19,611 nucleotides of DNA, taken from NCBI GenBank assembly GCA_038240015.1, contig JBBSEF010000057.1:1-19611 (forward strand), written 5' to 3'. A model generated the notes under the pieces. It was not told the origin of the DNA. It was given only the letters and a program-made list of their open reading frames with translations, and made no database searches. This document shows positions 6,515-14,450 of this stretch, one piece after another (the first letter of the stretch is position 1; each line of letters begins with the position of its first letter). This DNA comes from CAHJXF01 sp038240015 (lineage in GTDB: Bacteria > Pseudomonadota > Gammaproteobacteria > Burkholderiales > Burkholderiaceae_D). The position numbers and the translations under genes are program-made.

Positions 6515-8218
6515 TCATTGAACCGGAGCAAGAGAAGGGCGCCGCGTAGGCGCCTTTTTTGCATGCACCTCGTCCGATGACGCCGCGGCGTACACCTGCA
6601 GCGCAGCGTGATGGTCGTCACCGGCGATCGTCTGCCACGAGAGCGAGTCGGCGGACAAACCCGCGCTTGCGATCGCACTGCGCGACGCCACGAAACGCGC
6701 GCCGCCGACCCGCGTCAACGCGCGCAGGCGCTGCGCGACATCGATGGCCTCACCCACTGCCGTCAAGCTGCGTCCGTCGCGATGACCTGCATTGCCGACG
6801 ACTACCGGTCCCGCATGAATGCATAGCGAGACGTCGGCCGTAAAGCCGAGCTCGCGCACCAGTCGTGTGTTCAAGCTCCGGAGGCTGCGCTCGATCTGTG
6901 CGGCCGCGCCGAGCGCTTGTCTGCAAGCCGCTTCGATGCTGTCTTCGAGACCGAATATCGCCAGCGCGCTTTCGCTCGCGATGCGGCTCTGCACACCGCC
7001 TGCCGCGATGATCGCGTCGCCCACCGCTTCGAGGTAGAGATTGAGCGCATGGATCGTGTCGTGAGGCGAGAGCCGTCGATGCGTGGTTCCGGTCCAGCGA
7101 TGCAGGTCGACGAACAACAAGGCCACGTTCGCTTCACTGATCAGGTCGGGCACATCGCGACTAAGTTTTAGCCACGGCTCGCTCTTGGGCGCCAGCAATG
7201 GCACGACCGATACCGCCCCCTGCGGTCGCAATTGACAGGCGAGCCTCACATCGACGTCCGCGTGGATGCGGGACAGCGTACGTTGTTCGTCCTGTTCGGG
7301 GGGTGGGCAATGCGCGGCGCCTTCGGTCACGCGAACGCGGCAGGTCGAGCAACGCGCGCGCCCACCGCACATCGACAGGTGCGCGATGCCGAAACTGCGG
7401 CTGGCTTCGAGCACCGTCCAACCACGCGGCACGCTGACCACGCGCTGCGGATAGCTGATCTCGACGAGCGCGTGCCGCTTGCGCTCGAGCCACGAGCGCA
7501 GCACACGCGCTGCAAGGGTCAGGGCGATCGCGCTGAAATAGACCGCGAGCAAACCGTCGCGGAAATTTTCCAGCATCGCTCCGTGTGTCGGGTCCGGCGG
7601 CTGCGCACGGGCGTCGAACCACGCGTGATTCGCACTCAGTTCCGCCAGCTCGCGCCCCATCGCAATGAATCCCAGAGCCGACAGCACCGGCAGCAACAGC
7701 GCGACACCGAACAAGGCCGGTCGCAAGCGTCGATAGAGTGCGCGCGTGCCGAATGCGAAATTGATGCCGAGGCAGCCGTGCAGCCAACCGGGCGCCAGGA
7801 TCGCGAGTTGTCGCCATTGCGCGTCGTTGGTCCAGAGCGCCCACACGACGCGAGTGTAGTCCGCATGCAAGCCGTATCGCTCGAAGGCGAGTCGCGTTCC
7901 GACGAAGTGGCCGATCAAGAGCACCGGCATCCACAGCCCGAGCGCGATGCGCAGGACCTGCATCGGTGGCATGCGTAACGTGCGACGTTCGTAGAGCGCG
8001 AGAAATGCAAGCCCGATGTGAATCGCAGCCGCGCTGTAAAGCAGGACCGTGCCGGGCAAGCTATGCCAGAGCGCGACCGCGATGCGAAGCCCCGTCTCGG
8101 CGACATCGACCGACACCAGTCCGAGCGCGTGGTCGGCGAGGTGAACCGCGACGTAGAAAAAAAGCACCAGCCCGGAAGCAAGGCGGAGATCGCGACGCGT
8201 CACACGATAGAAGGGCAT
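6515..8218 (-). CDS. Haem-b-type membrane domain / 2Fe-2S ferredoxin / class III cyclase-like fusion
   Basis: This 567-residue protein has three parts. Residues 1-245 form about six membrane helices with single histidines in four of them (H26, H67, H104, H147), resembling the dihaem cytochrome b anchor of succinate dehydrogenases. Residues 250-345 are a plant-type 2Fe-2S ferredoxin with C284-x5-C290-x2-C293 and C328. Residues 365-545 are a class III nucleotide cyclase domain. The arrangement matches CyaC of Sinorhizobium meliloti, a redox-responsive adenylate cyclase. Here, however, only the first metal Asp (D371 in LLFVDLHRWT) is unchanged. The usual KFIGDG reads RIASES (R412, E416), and the usual GDxxNxxxR reads GEAIDVAQR (E490, D493, R497). 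Activity is therefore uncertain. I chose the ATG at 8218 because similarity begins there; an ATG at 8314 would add 32 residues. The 3' end contains the opposing DUF4148 terminator. Confidence 0.82.
   Translation of the reverse strand: MPFYRVTRRDLRLASGLVLFFYVAVHLADHALGLVSVDVAETGLRIAVALWHSLPGTVLLYSAAAIHIGLAFLALYERRTLRMPPMQVLRIALGLWMPVLLIGHFVGTRLAFERYGLHADYTRVVWALWTNDAQWRQLAILAPGWLHGCLGINFAFGTRALYRRLRPALFGVALLLPVLSALGFIAMGRELAELSANHAWFDARAQPPDPTHGAMLENFRDGLLAVYFSAIALTLAARVLRSWLERKRHALVEISYPQRVVSVPRGWTVLEASRSFGIAHLSMCGGRARCSTCRVRVTEGAAHCPPPEQDEQRTLSRIHADVDVRLACQLRPQGAVSVVPLLAPKSEPWLKLSRDVPDLISEANVALLFVDLHRWTGTTHRRLSPHDTIHALNLYLEAVGDAIIAAGGVQSRIASESALAIFGLEDSIEAACRQALGAAAQIERSLRSLNTRLVRELGFTADVSLCIHAGPVVVGNAGHRDGRSLTAVGEAIDVAQRLRALTRVGGARFVASRSAIASAGLSADSLSWQTIAGDDHHAALQVYAAASSDEVHAKKAPTRRPSLAPVQ
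6538..6560 (+). terminator. Rho-independent terminator of the DUF4148 gene
   Basis: GGCGCC (6538-6543), a five-base loop GCGTA, GGCGCC (6549-6554), then six T (6555-6560). It begins 24 nt after the DUF4148 stop. The same bases encode residues near KKAPTRRPS at the C terminus of the converging cyclase-like gene, so the terminator lies inside that coding region. It lacks a T tract on the minus strand. Confidence 0.85.
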
Positions 8219-8352
8219 TCGATCACTTCGCGGGAGGCTTGCAGTCGTGGCTTGCAATCGGTTCTTGCAGGGTGGCGCGAGCCGTGTCGTTTCGTCGCGT
8301 TTCAGTATCGACATCCCATCGGACGTCCCATCGCACGACCGACCGGTACATC

Positions 8353-8401
8353 AAAAAATTCCGGTAACCCGGCGCCCACGAGCGCGGCACGCGGATACCG
8401 G
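8353..8401 (-). terminator. Probable rho-independent terminator after cca
   Basis: Read on the minus strand, CCGGTATCC (8401-8393) pairs with GGGTTACCGG (8370-8361): six pairs, a mismatch, then two more. The long GC-rich loop may fold further, and AATTTTTT follows (8360-8353). It begins 10 nt after the cca stop at 8411 and would end the slt-NDUFA9-gst-cca transcript. The cyclase-like gene downstream would then need its own promoter in the interval of about 135 nt to 8218. Confidence 0.65.
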
Positions 8402-8410
8402 TACCCCGGC

Positions 8411-9586
8411 CTACCCTTGCAACGCCGCTATGCGCGCCGCGTGCAGCGCGCGCGCGATGCGCGACGGATCGCCTGCTTCGCGCTGCGCGATCGCGCCTGC
8501 ATCGACGGCGCGCGCGCGTGCGAGATGGCGCGCCAACGCGGGCGCGATCCGCATCGTGGTCTCGTCGTCGCCGGCCACGGCGCGCAACCCAAGCAGCAGT
8601 TCCTCGAAGCGCGCGGGTCTTCGAAAGGCATCGCATCGCTCGAACAACCGGACCTGTTGTTCGGCGGTTAGCGATGGCGTTGCAAGCGCCGTGAATTCCC
8701 GGGCGAACAACAGCGCGAGGTCGCGGCACGCGACGGGAACGCCGAGTCGGGCGCAAAACGCCGCGATCGATCCGCTCTGTCGAGGATGTCGGATGGCTCG
8801 GCCGTCTCTATCGTCAATCGCGGGAGCGATCTCATGCGTGAGCGCGGCGAAGCGCACTGCAAGAGCCGTGTCCAGCGCCGCGGCTCGATCGATCGCCGTC
8901 AGCGTGGCGGTGGCAGCGGAGCCATTCGATCCATCGTGCGGCCTTTCGAACAACGCATCGATCTCGGGCAACACGCGAATCAGCGCATGCGCATCGCGCA
9001 GGACCTCGATCATGCGCGAGGGCTTCGGTTCCATCAGGCCGCGCGCGAGCTCTTGCCACACGCGCTCCGGCACCAGCGCGTCGACCTCGCCGCGCGCGGC
9101 CATCTCGCGCATCAAGGCGACGGTCTCATCGGCAATCGAAAAATCCGCGAAGCGCGCGGCAAAGCGCGCCAGCCGAAGGACGCGCACCGGGTCTTCGACG
9201 AAGGCCGGACCGACGTGACGAAAGATGCGGTGCTCGAGATCGCGTTGCCCGTCAAAGGGATCGACCAGACCCTGCGTGGTCTCGTCTTCGGCGATCGCGT
9301 TAATGGTCAGGTCGCGTCGCGCAAGATCGTCTTCGAGCGTGACCGAGGGCTCGGCGTGAAAGACGAAGCCCGCGTAACCCGGTGCGACCTTGCGCTCGGT
9401 GCGGGCGAGCGCGTATTCCTCGTGCGTGACCGGATGCAGGAAGACGGGAAAGTCGCGGCCCACGGGTTCGAATCCCGCAGCGAGCATATCGTCTACGCTG
9501 GCGCCGACGACCACGTGATCGCAATCGCTGACCGCAAGGCCGAGCAGCCTGTCGCGGACCGCGCCACCGACGACGTAGGTCTTCAT
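8411..9586 (-). CDS. cca: CCA tRNA nucleotidyltransferase (class II), HD domain eroded
   Basis: Adds or repairs the 3'-CCA of tRNA from CTP and ATP without a template. The 391-residue protein starts MKTYVVGGAVRDRLLG, with the nucleotidyltransferase GG and the catalytic Asp pair D21/D23 (SDCDHVVVG). It continues with RTERK, the RRDLTINAIA motif (89-98), DPVRVLRLARFAARF and the class II motif ERVWQEL, so transferase activity looks intact. E. coli Cca has a C-terminal HD phosphohydrolase domain. Here the segment that should read xHDLGK reads LTHEIAPA (H250-E251), and the preceding metal-binding histidines are not evident, so hydrolase activity is probably lost. The ATG at 9586 is 40 nt after the gst stop, and this is the last gene of the operon. 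Confidence 0.94.
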   Translation of the reverse strand: MKTYVVGGAVRDRLLGLAVSDCDHVVVGASVDDMLAAGFEPVGRDFPVFLHPVTHEEYALARTERKVAPGYAGFVFHAEPSVTLEDDLARRDLTINAIAEDETTQGLVDPFDGQRDLEHRIFRHVGPAFVEDPVRVLRLARFAARFADFSIADETVALMREMAARGEVDALVPERVWQELARGLMEPKPSRMIEVLRDAHALIRVLPEIDALFERPHDGSNGSAATATLTAIDRAAALDTALAVRFAALTHEIAPAIDDRDGRAIRHPRQSGSIAAFCARLGVPVACRDLALLFAREFTALATPSLTAEQQVRLFERCDAFRRPARFEELLLGLRAVAGDDETTMRIAPALARHLARARAVDAGAIAQREAGDPSRIARALHAARIAALQG

Positions 9587-9626
9587 TGCCGGTTCACGTT
9601 TGGCGCGAGCGCGAGCGCGCAGCCGT

Positions 9627-10322
9627 TCAGGCCCGTCGACGATAAGGTTCGTCGTCCTCGAGAAACTCGCTCTCGCTCTGCGCGGCCGACGCCCATTCCC
9701 GCATGCTTTTCAACCCAAGCACGGCGTCGCGATACGTGGCGATGTCGTCGGGCAAGGCGACTGCATAGGTCTTCAGGCGCGAAACGATCGGTGCGAAAAA
9801 CGCATCGGCAATCGTGAAGCGACCGAACAGCAGCGGCCCGTGATGACGAGCCAGCAGTTCGCGCCACATCGCAACGAGCCGATCGATGTCGTCCTGCACG
9901 CCCACGCTCCATCCATATCCGGCGAGGTCGGCGCAGACGTTCATCGGCATAGCCTGACGCAACTTCGAGAAGCCCGCATGCATCTCGGCGCAGACCGAGC
10001 GGGCGCGCGCACGGTCGGCCGGGTCATCGGGCCATAGGCGCTTCTCGGGGAAACGCTCGGCGACGTACTCGGCGATCGCGAGCGTGTCCCAGACCGCGAA
10101 GCCTTCGGGCGATGCGGCTCGGGACCCATGCGCGCTCACGTCGCTGTCGATCAACACCGGCACGCGGCCGACCGGCGTGTAGCGCGCGATCTCGCGCGCG
10201 AACTCGGCCGAGAACAGCGACAGCCGGACTTCTTCAAACGGAATGCCGGCCTCGGTGAGCAACAGCCACGAGCGCAGCGACCACGACGAATAATTCTTAT
10301 TGCCGATGACGAGCTTGAACAT
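9627..10322 (-). CDS. Glutathione S-transferase family protein
   Basis: A 231-residue soluble GST-fold protein. The N terminus MFKLVIGNKNYSSWSLRSWLLL matches a common proteobacterial GST subgroup, in which the Ser/Trp segment sits where glutathione is activated. GRVPVLIDSD and the DTLAIAEYVAERFP segment complete the thioredoxin-like domain, with an insertion of about 10 residues (HGSRAASPEG) before it. The C-terminal half is helical and includes GRFTIADAFFAPIVSRL, the usual GST helix-6 motif. The ATG at 10322 has an AAGG sequence nearby and excludes a non-conserved upstream extension that runs through the NDUFA9-like gene's 3' end. It is 19 nt downstream of that gene, so co-transcription is likely. 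The physiological substrate cannot be told from sequence. Confidence 0.88.
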   Translation of the reverse strand: MFKLVIGNKNYSSWSLRSWLLLTEAGIPFEEVRLSLFSAEFAREIARYTPVGRVPVLIDSDVSAHGSRAASPEGFAVWDTLAIAEYVAERFPEKRLWPDDPADRARARSVCAEMHAGFSKLRQAMPMNVCADLAGYGWSVGVQDDIDRLVAMWRELLARHHGPLLFGRFTIADAFFAPIVSRLKTYAVALPDDIATYRDAVLGLKSMREWASAAQSESEFLEDDEPYRRRA

Positions 10323-10341
10323 GGCCTTATACCCCGGGTGC

Positions 10342-11328
10342 TCAGTGATGCGCCCAGTGGCGCAGACGATCGAGATGCGAGCGACGACCCTTGCCGCCCA
10401 AGTACACGGCGACTTCGGGCTCGAGCGGGGTCGGGACGATCCCCAGTTCCGACAGACCGGGATACCGGCCGGTCGCGGCGTTGTCGACACGCATCGAATC
10501 GAAGTTGTCGCGCGACATCAAGGTCGGGCCGGGCGCGAATTCGAGAAATGCGGCTTGAAGACGACCGAGCACATCGGGCAGCCGCAAGACCGGGCGCGGA
10601 CGGCCATCGCCACCGGCGCGACAGGCCCCCGCGATTTGCACCAGCTCTTCGAGCGTATAGATGCGCGGGCCGGTGAGCTCATAGGTTCGAGAAAACGATT
10701 CGTCATCATCGAGGGCGGCCGCGAACGCGTCGGCGACATCGCGCACCGCGACCGGCTGGAACAAGGTCCCGGCGCGAGCGAGCGGCACGATCGGCAACCA
10801 GCGCTGCATCGTCGCGAACAGATTCATGAAGCGATCGTCGGGTCCGAACACGACCGAGGGACGAAAGATGGTGGTCGCCAGAGGCGCCCGGTCGGGCGAT
10901 GCAATGGCGCCCGCGTCTTCAACGCTCGCCTCGCCCGCCGCCTTCGAGCGCAGATACAGCGACGGACCATCGGTCGCGGCGCCAAGCGCGCTCATGTGCA
11001 ACAGCCGCGGTACGCGTCCAGCGATGCACGCCGCGACGATTTTTCTGGGCAGACCGGCGTGCGCGGCCTCGAATGCCTTGCCATCGCCGTGCAGGATGCC
11101 CACCAGATTGATGACCGCGTCCTTGCCGGCGACGAGTCGGTTCAAGGTCGCCTCGTGCGACACATCGGCCTCGATCACATCGACGGTCGGCAAGAGGATC
11201 AATCGCTTGCCCGCCTCGCGTCGGCGCGAAGGCACCGTCACGCGACGACCTTCGGCCGCGAGCGCCGCCACGACGTGGCCGCCGATGAAGCCGCTGCCGC
11301 CGATGACGAGAATGTCTTGATGCCGCAT
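10342..11328 (-). CDS. Complex I NDUFA9-like NAD(P)-dependent SDR/epimerase family protein
   Basis: A 328-residue atypical extended SDR related to the NDUFA9 accessory subunit of complex I. The Rossmann motif is IGGSGFIGGHV (9-19). NLVGILHGDG (74-83) and HMSALGA follow, and Y125-x3-K129 (YLRSK) keeps the catalytic pair. FRPSVVFGPDDRFMN and the GPRIYTLEEL segment are typical of this group. The last 60 residues form the variable C-terminal part. Bacterial members often bind NADP tightly; whether they join complex I or act in quinone or lipid metabolism is not settled. The ATG at 11328 lies 43 nt downstream of the slt stop. Family assignment is good; the role is inferred. Confidence 0.87.
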   Translation of the reverse strand: MRHQDILVIGGSGFIGGHVVAALAAEGRRVTVPSRRREAGKRLILLPTVDVIEADVSHEATLNRLVAGKDAVINLVGILHGDGKAFEAAHAGLPRKIVAACIAGRVPRLLHMSALGAATDGPSLYLRSKAAGEASVEDAGAIASPDRAPLATTIFRPSVVFGPDDRFMNLFATMQRWLPIVPLARAGTLFQPVAVRDVADAFAAALDDDESFSRTYELTGPRIYTLEELVQIAGACRAGGDGRPRPVLRLPDVLGRLQAAFLEFAPGPTLMSRDNFDSMRVDNAATGRYPGLSELGIVPTPLEPEVAVYLGGKGRRSHLDRLRHWAHH

Positions 11329-11371
11329 GAAGGATCTTATCGAGAATGACGAAATGCGTGAATCGAGCCTG

Positions 11372-13642
11372 CTAAGGCAGATCGCTTGCCGTGTAGCCTC
11401 GCTGCGCGACGAACCCCATGCGCGTCTTCAACGACTGCGACGTGCCGGTCAGCAGCACGGCGTAGTAGGTGGCATTGCTCATCACTTTCTTCACGTAGTC
11501 GCGGGTCTCGTTGAAGGGAATCGTCTCGGCGAAGATCGCGCCCTCAATGGGCCTGGTCAATGTCGATCGCCACGCGCGCGGGCGGCCCGGGCCGGCGTTA
11601 TAGGCCGCCGTCGCCAGGACCGGCAGATTGTCGAGGTCGTCCAGCACCATCCGCAGATAGCTGGTGCCGAGCGTGAGATTGGTTTCGATGTCGACCACGC
11701 CGTCGGGGCGATAGTCATCCATGCCGATCTTCTTGGCCACATAGCGCGCCGTCGCGGGCATCAACTGCATCAAGCCCGAAGCGCCGGCCGACGATCGCGC
11801 CACATTCACGAAGCGCGACTCCTGACGGATCAAGCCGTAAACCCATTCGATGTCGAGCCCGTTCGCGGCGGCCTTCTCCTGCATCTGCGCCTTGTATGGC
11901 GTCACAAAACGAAATGCGAAGTCGTGCTCGTTCTTCGTGCGATCGGCGGTGTTGACCGCGCGATCGAGCAGCATGTTGCGACTGGCCCATTCGGCCGACG
12001 CGAGCAGTTCGCGGTCGCTCATGCCACGCAGTGAGAAGTTCCACTCGAGGTTGCCTTCGCGACGCATGTCGAGCCGATAGAAATAGAGGGAGCGCGCGAA
12101 ACCCGGAAGGACCCTGGCCGCAGCGACCTCGGCGTCGGTGGGCGGCTGCGCTCGCGCGGGCAGCGTGATCTTTCGGCCGAGTTCTTCCGTCGCAAGCTGC
12201 CCATAGAAGCCGAACTGCTCGGACACCTGCGCGAACAATGCCTGCGCAGCTTCGTTCTTCTTGTGCGCCTTCCAGGCGCGCGCGAGCCAATAGGCCCACG
12301 TTCCCTCCGCAGCTTGCGGCCGCTTCAGGTCGGCTGGCATTTTCTCGATTAGCGCCTCGACCAGTCGCCAATCCTCCGCACGCAAGGCGCCTCGCACCTG
12401 CCAGGTCAGAATGTCTTCGGACAAGCCTTCGGCGGCGAGCGATTTCTTCGACCAGTCGTTGGCTTCCGACATCTGCTTCTTCGCCGCCGCTGCGGCGAGC
12501 TGGGCGTAGAGATAGGCGCGCTCCGAACCGCTCAAGGATTCGGCCGGCCGACGCTGCAAGGTTGCGGCCGCCTGCGCAGGATCGTTGCGCGCCATCCGCG
12601 CGAGCGCGAGCACCACGAGTTCGCGTTTCCAGCGCGCGGCCAGTCCGTCATCGTCGGCGAACCGGGCCAGCCACAGCGCCGGCTTGTCGAGCACGAGGTC
12701 GAGCTGCTTGCTGAACCGCGCCGCATCGGCGCCGCGGTCTCCGCCGCGTTCCGTGTCGGAGAGCAAAAGCGCGTAGCGTCGGGCGGCGCTCTGATTGTTC
12801 GCATCCGATGCGAGCCGGATCCACGACCAGATGTCGTGCACCGCGATGCGCTTCTCGGCGACGAGGATGCGCGCAAGAGTCGAGCACGCGCCCGCGTCGT
12901 TCACATAGTTGCGCGGCTGAGCGATCGCGATTCGCGCCGTGCGCAGAAGCTCGGCGATCGATTCCTTGTTCGCGCCCGCTTCGGTCTCGTTCGCAGATGC
13001 ATCGTCGAGGCGGGCGGCGCCGGTTGCACGCGCGGACGCCGATGGCGATCGAATCTGGCTGAGTGCGCGCGCGGCGAGATGGAAGCACGTGATCTGTGCG
13101 TCGTCGTTCAACACGAACCGGGGCATCTCGGCCTCGAAGCTTGCCCATTCGCCGCGCTTGCCAAGCGCCAGCAGCCAATCGCGGCGCGCGAGATCGGCGA
13201 CGACGCTGTCCTTGTTGCGCGCGATGAAATCGCGCACCATCCCGTCGGGGACGGCTGCCACCAGCGCGTCCCCGTAATCGCGGATGTTTTTGGCAAGCGC
13301 CCAATACGCCAGGTACGAAGCGAGCGGATAGCGTGGATCGAGTGCGATCACGCGTTGCGAAAAAAGGGCTGCTCGTTCCTGATCGCCTGCGCGCACGGCG
13401 TCGCGAGCCGCGACGAAGGCTTCGTCGGGATTGCCGATCTGATTGGCGGCTTGCGCCGCGTCGGCCGGCCGGGCTTGAGGGCGGGCCGCATGCGCCTGCG
13501 GCGTCAGCGCGAACCCCGCGACAAGGACACAAGCGTATGCACAAACGAGCACGCGCACGAATGACGGTACGCGTGACCGCGCGAGCGACGGGGCAAGTGA
13601 CGGGGCGGGTGACAGGACGACTGCGCGACGCGGTGGGGACAT
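11372..13642 (-). CDS. Soluble lytic murein transglycosylase, Slt70 type
   Basis: A periplasmic enzyme that cleaves peptidoglycan glycan strands to 1,6-anhydromuropeptides. With the ATG at 13642 it has 756 residues. A signal-peptide core VLVCAYACVLVAGFALTPQAHA sits at about residues 32-53, preceded by a long Ser/Pro/Ala-rich n-region. The middle 500 residues are Ala/Arg-rich helices, as in the doughnut-shaped U-domain. The C-terminal SLT domain has IRQESRF with catalytic Glu at about residue 608, then ASGLMQLMP and AAYNAGPGR. The start is uncertain: there is no good Shine-Dalgarno at 13642. An ATG at 13726 or a GTG just before the hydrophobic core (giving a 24-residue signal peptide) are alternatives. 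It is the first gene of the slt-NDUFA9-gst-cca operon, divergent from the cyclo-ligase gene. Confidence 0.9.
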   Translation of the reverse strand: MSPPRRAVVLSPAPSLAPSLARSRVPSFVRVLVCAYACVLVAGFALTPQAHAARPQARPADAAQAANQIGNPDEAFVAARDAVRAGDQERAALFSQRVIALDPRYPLASYLAYWALAKNIRDYGDALVAAVPDGMVRDFIARNKDSVVADLARRDWLLALGKRGEWASFEAEMPRFVLNDDAQITCFHLAARALSQIRSPSASARATGAARLDDASANETEAGANKESIAELLRTARIAIAQPRNYVNDAGACSTLARILVAEKRIAVHDIWSWIRLASDANNQSAARRYALLLSDTERGGDRGADAARFSKQLDLVLDKPALWLARFADDDGLAARWKRELVVLALARMARNDPAQAAATLQRRPAESLSGSERAYLYAQLAAAAAKKQMSEANDWSKKSLAAEGLSEDILTWQVRGALRAEDWRLVEALIEKMPADLKRPQAAEGTWAYWLARAWKAHKKNEAAQALFAQVSEQFGFYGQLATEELGRKITLPARAQPPTDAEVAAARVLPGFARSLYFYRLDMRREGNLEWNFSLRGMSDRELLASAEWASRNMLLDRAVNTADRTKNEHDFAFRFVTPYKAQMQEKAAANGLDIEWVYGLIRQESRFVNVARSSAGASGLMQLMPATARYVAKKIGMDDYRPDGVVDIETNLTLGTSYLRMVLDDLDNLPVLATAAYNAGPGRPRAWRSTLTRPIEGAIFAETIPFNETRDYVKKVMSNATYYAVLLTGTSQSLKTRMGFVAQRGYTASDLP
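13581..13616. repeat. Three degenerate 12-bp tandem repeats at the 5' end of slt
   Basis: GCGAGCGACGGG (13581-13592), GCAAGTGACGGG (13593-13604) and GCGGGTGACAGG (13605-13616). In the slt frame on the minus strand they encode a four-residue period (SPAP, SLAP, SLAR) ahead of the signal-peptide core. Such low-complexity sequence is unusual in a functional n-region and weakens the case for the start at 13642. Confidence 0.7.
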
Positions 13643-13736
13643 CGATGCATAACGCACGACGCGAGAACTGGAAGACAATGGAAACGCGCCTCTTGAAACG
13701 AAATTACGATAAGACTGGTCCGGCATCAACGGCCGG

Positions 13737-13758
13737 CATCGCCGGATTACCGGCGATG
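13737..13758. promoter_or_regulatory. Perfect 9-bp-stem hairpin between slt and the cyclo-ligase gene
   Basis: CATCGCCGG (13737-13745), loop ATTA, CCGGCGATG (13750-13758), with no mismatch. It lies in the divergent intergenic region, ending 32 nt before the ATG at 13791. No T tract follows on either strand, so it is not a classical terminator. It may be an operator, a 5'-UTR structure of the cyclo-ligase mRNA or a REP-like element. Confidence 0.5.
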
Positions 13759-13790
13759 ACTGATGGAGCGACTTAGCATAGCATTCGGCC

Positions 13791-14450
13791 ATGACCGTAT
13801 CGACTTCGCCCGACCCGGATCGCGACGGGGCGTCCACGATCGCAAGCGATGCGTCGGACGCGCCGTCGGACTACATCTCGGACGCATCGCGCGAAGCCGA
13901 GCGCAGACGGCTGCTTGCGATGCGCACCGAGTTGTCCGAGCCGGCGCGTGCCGAGAAGGATCAACGCATCGCCGAGCACCTGCGCATCCTCTTGCGCGAC
14001 ATGCTCAGAACGAGTCGGGCGCCATGGAAGATCGGCGGCTATTGGCCGATCCGCAACGAACCCGACCTGCGCCCCCTGTTTCACGAGTTGACCAAGGGCG
14101 GACACCGCATCGGACTGCCTCTCGTCGATCGGGTCCTTCGCCCGTTGACCTTCGTGCATTGGAAACCGCATTCGGCGATGGCGCCCGGTTTCCTCGGCGT
14201 TCCCGTTCCGACTTCGGGAAACGCGGTGTACGTCGAATTGCTGCTGGTACCTTGCGTCGGGTTTTCGATCGGACCCGACGGCGTGCGGCATCGCCTCGGC
14301 TATGGCGGCGGATACTACGATCGCACGCTCGCGTCGCGCCGCTTCAAGGCGATCGGCGTGGCTTACGAGTCGATGCGCATCGAGAACTTCAAGTCCGGGC
14401 CGCACGATATGCCGCTCGACTACATCGTGACCGAGGAAGGCGTCAGATAG
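13791..14450 (+). CDS. 5-formyltetrahydrofolate cyclo-ligase
   Basis: Converts 5-formyl-THF to 5,10-methenyl-THF with ATP, returning the stored formyl folate to the one-carbon pool (MTHFS, YgfA/Fau family). The 219-residue protein has a non-conserved acidic N terminus of about 35 residues. The conserved part follows: ERRRLLAMRTEL, IGGYWPIRNEPDLRPL, RIGLPLV, LLLVPCVGFSIGPDG, and the diagnostic RLGYGGGYYDR (168-178). The end of the domain is IGVAYESMRIE...PHDMPLDYIVTEEGVR. The ATG at 13791 is favoured, although the extra N-terminal residues leave a later start possible. Its stop overlaps the convergent EAL gene's stop by 8 nt. In many proteobacteria 6S RNA precedes this gene, but the 148-nt upstream space here shows no 6S-like sequence that I can recognise. 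Confidence 0.94.
   Translation: MTVSTSPDPDRDGASTIASDASDAPSDYISDASREAERRRLLAMRTELSEPARAEKDQRIAEHLRILLRDMLRTSRAPWKIGGYWPIRNEPDLRPLFHELTKGGHRIGLPLVDRVLRPLTFVHWKPHSAMAPGFLGVPVPTSGNAVYVELLLVPCVGFSIGPDGVRHRLGYGGGYYDRTLASRRFKAIGVAYESMRIENFKSGPHDMPLDYIVTEEGVR

Noticed and set aside
13643..13790. 6S RNA gene upstream of the cyclo-ligase gene.
   Set aside because: The space is only 148 nt, shorter than typical 6S RNA, and I recognise none of its conserved closing-stem or bubble sequence.
13643..13837. Start of slt at 13837, giving 821 residues.
   Set aside because: It would overlap the divergent cyclo-ligase start at 13791 and bury the signal peptide about 95 residues in.
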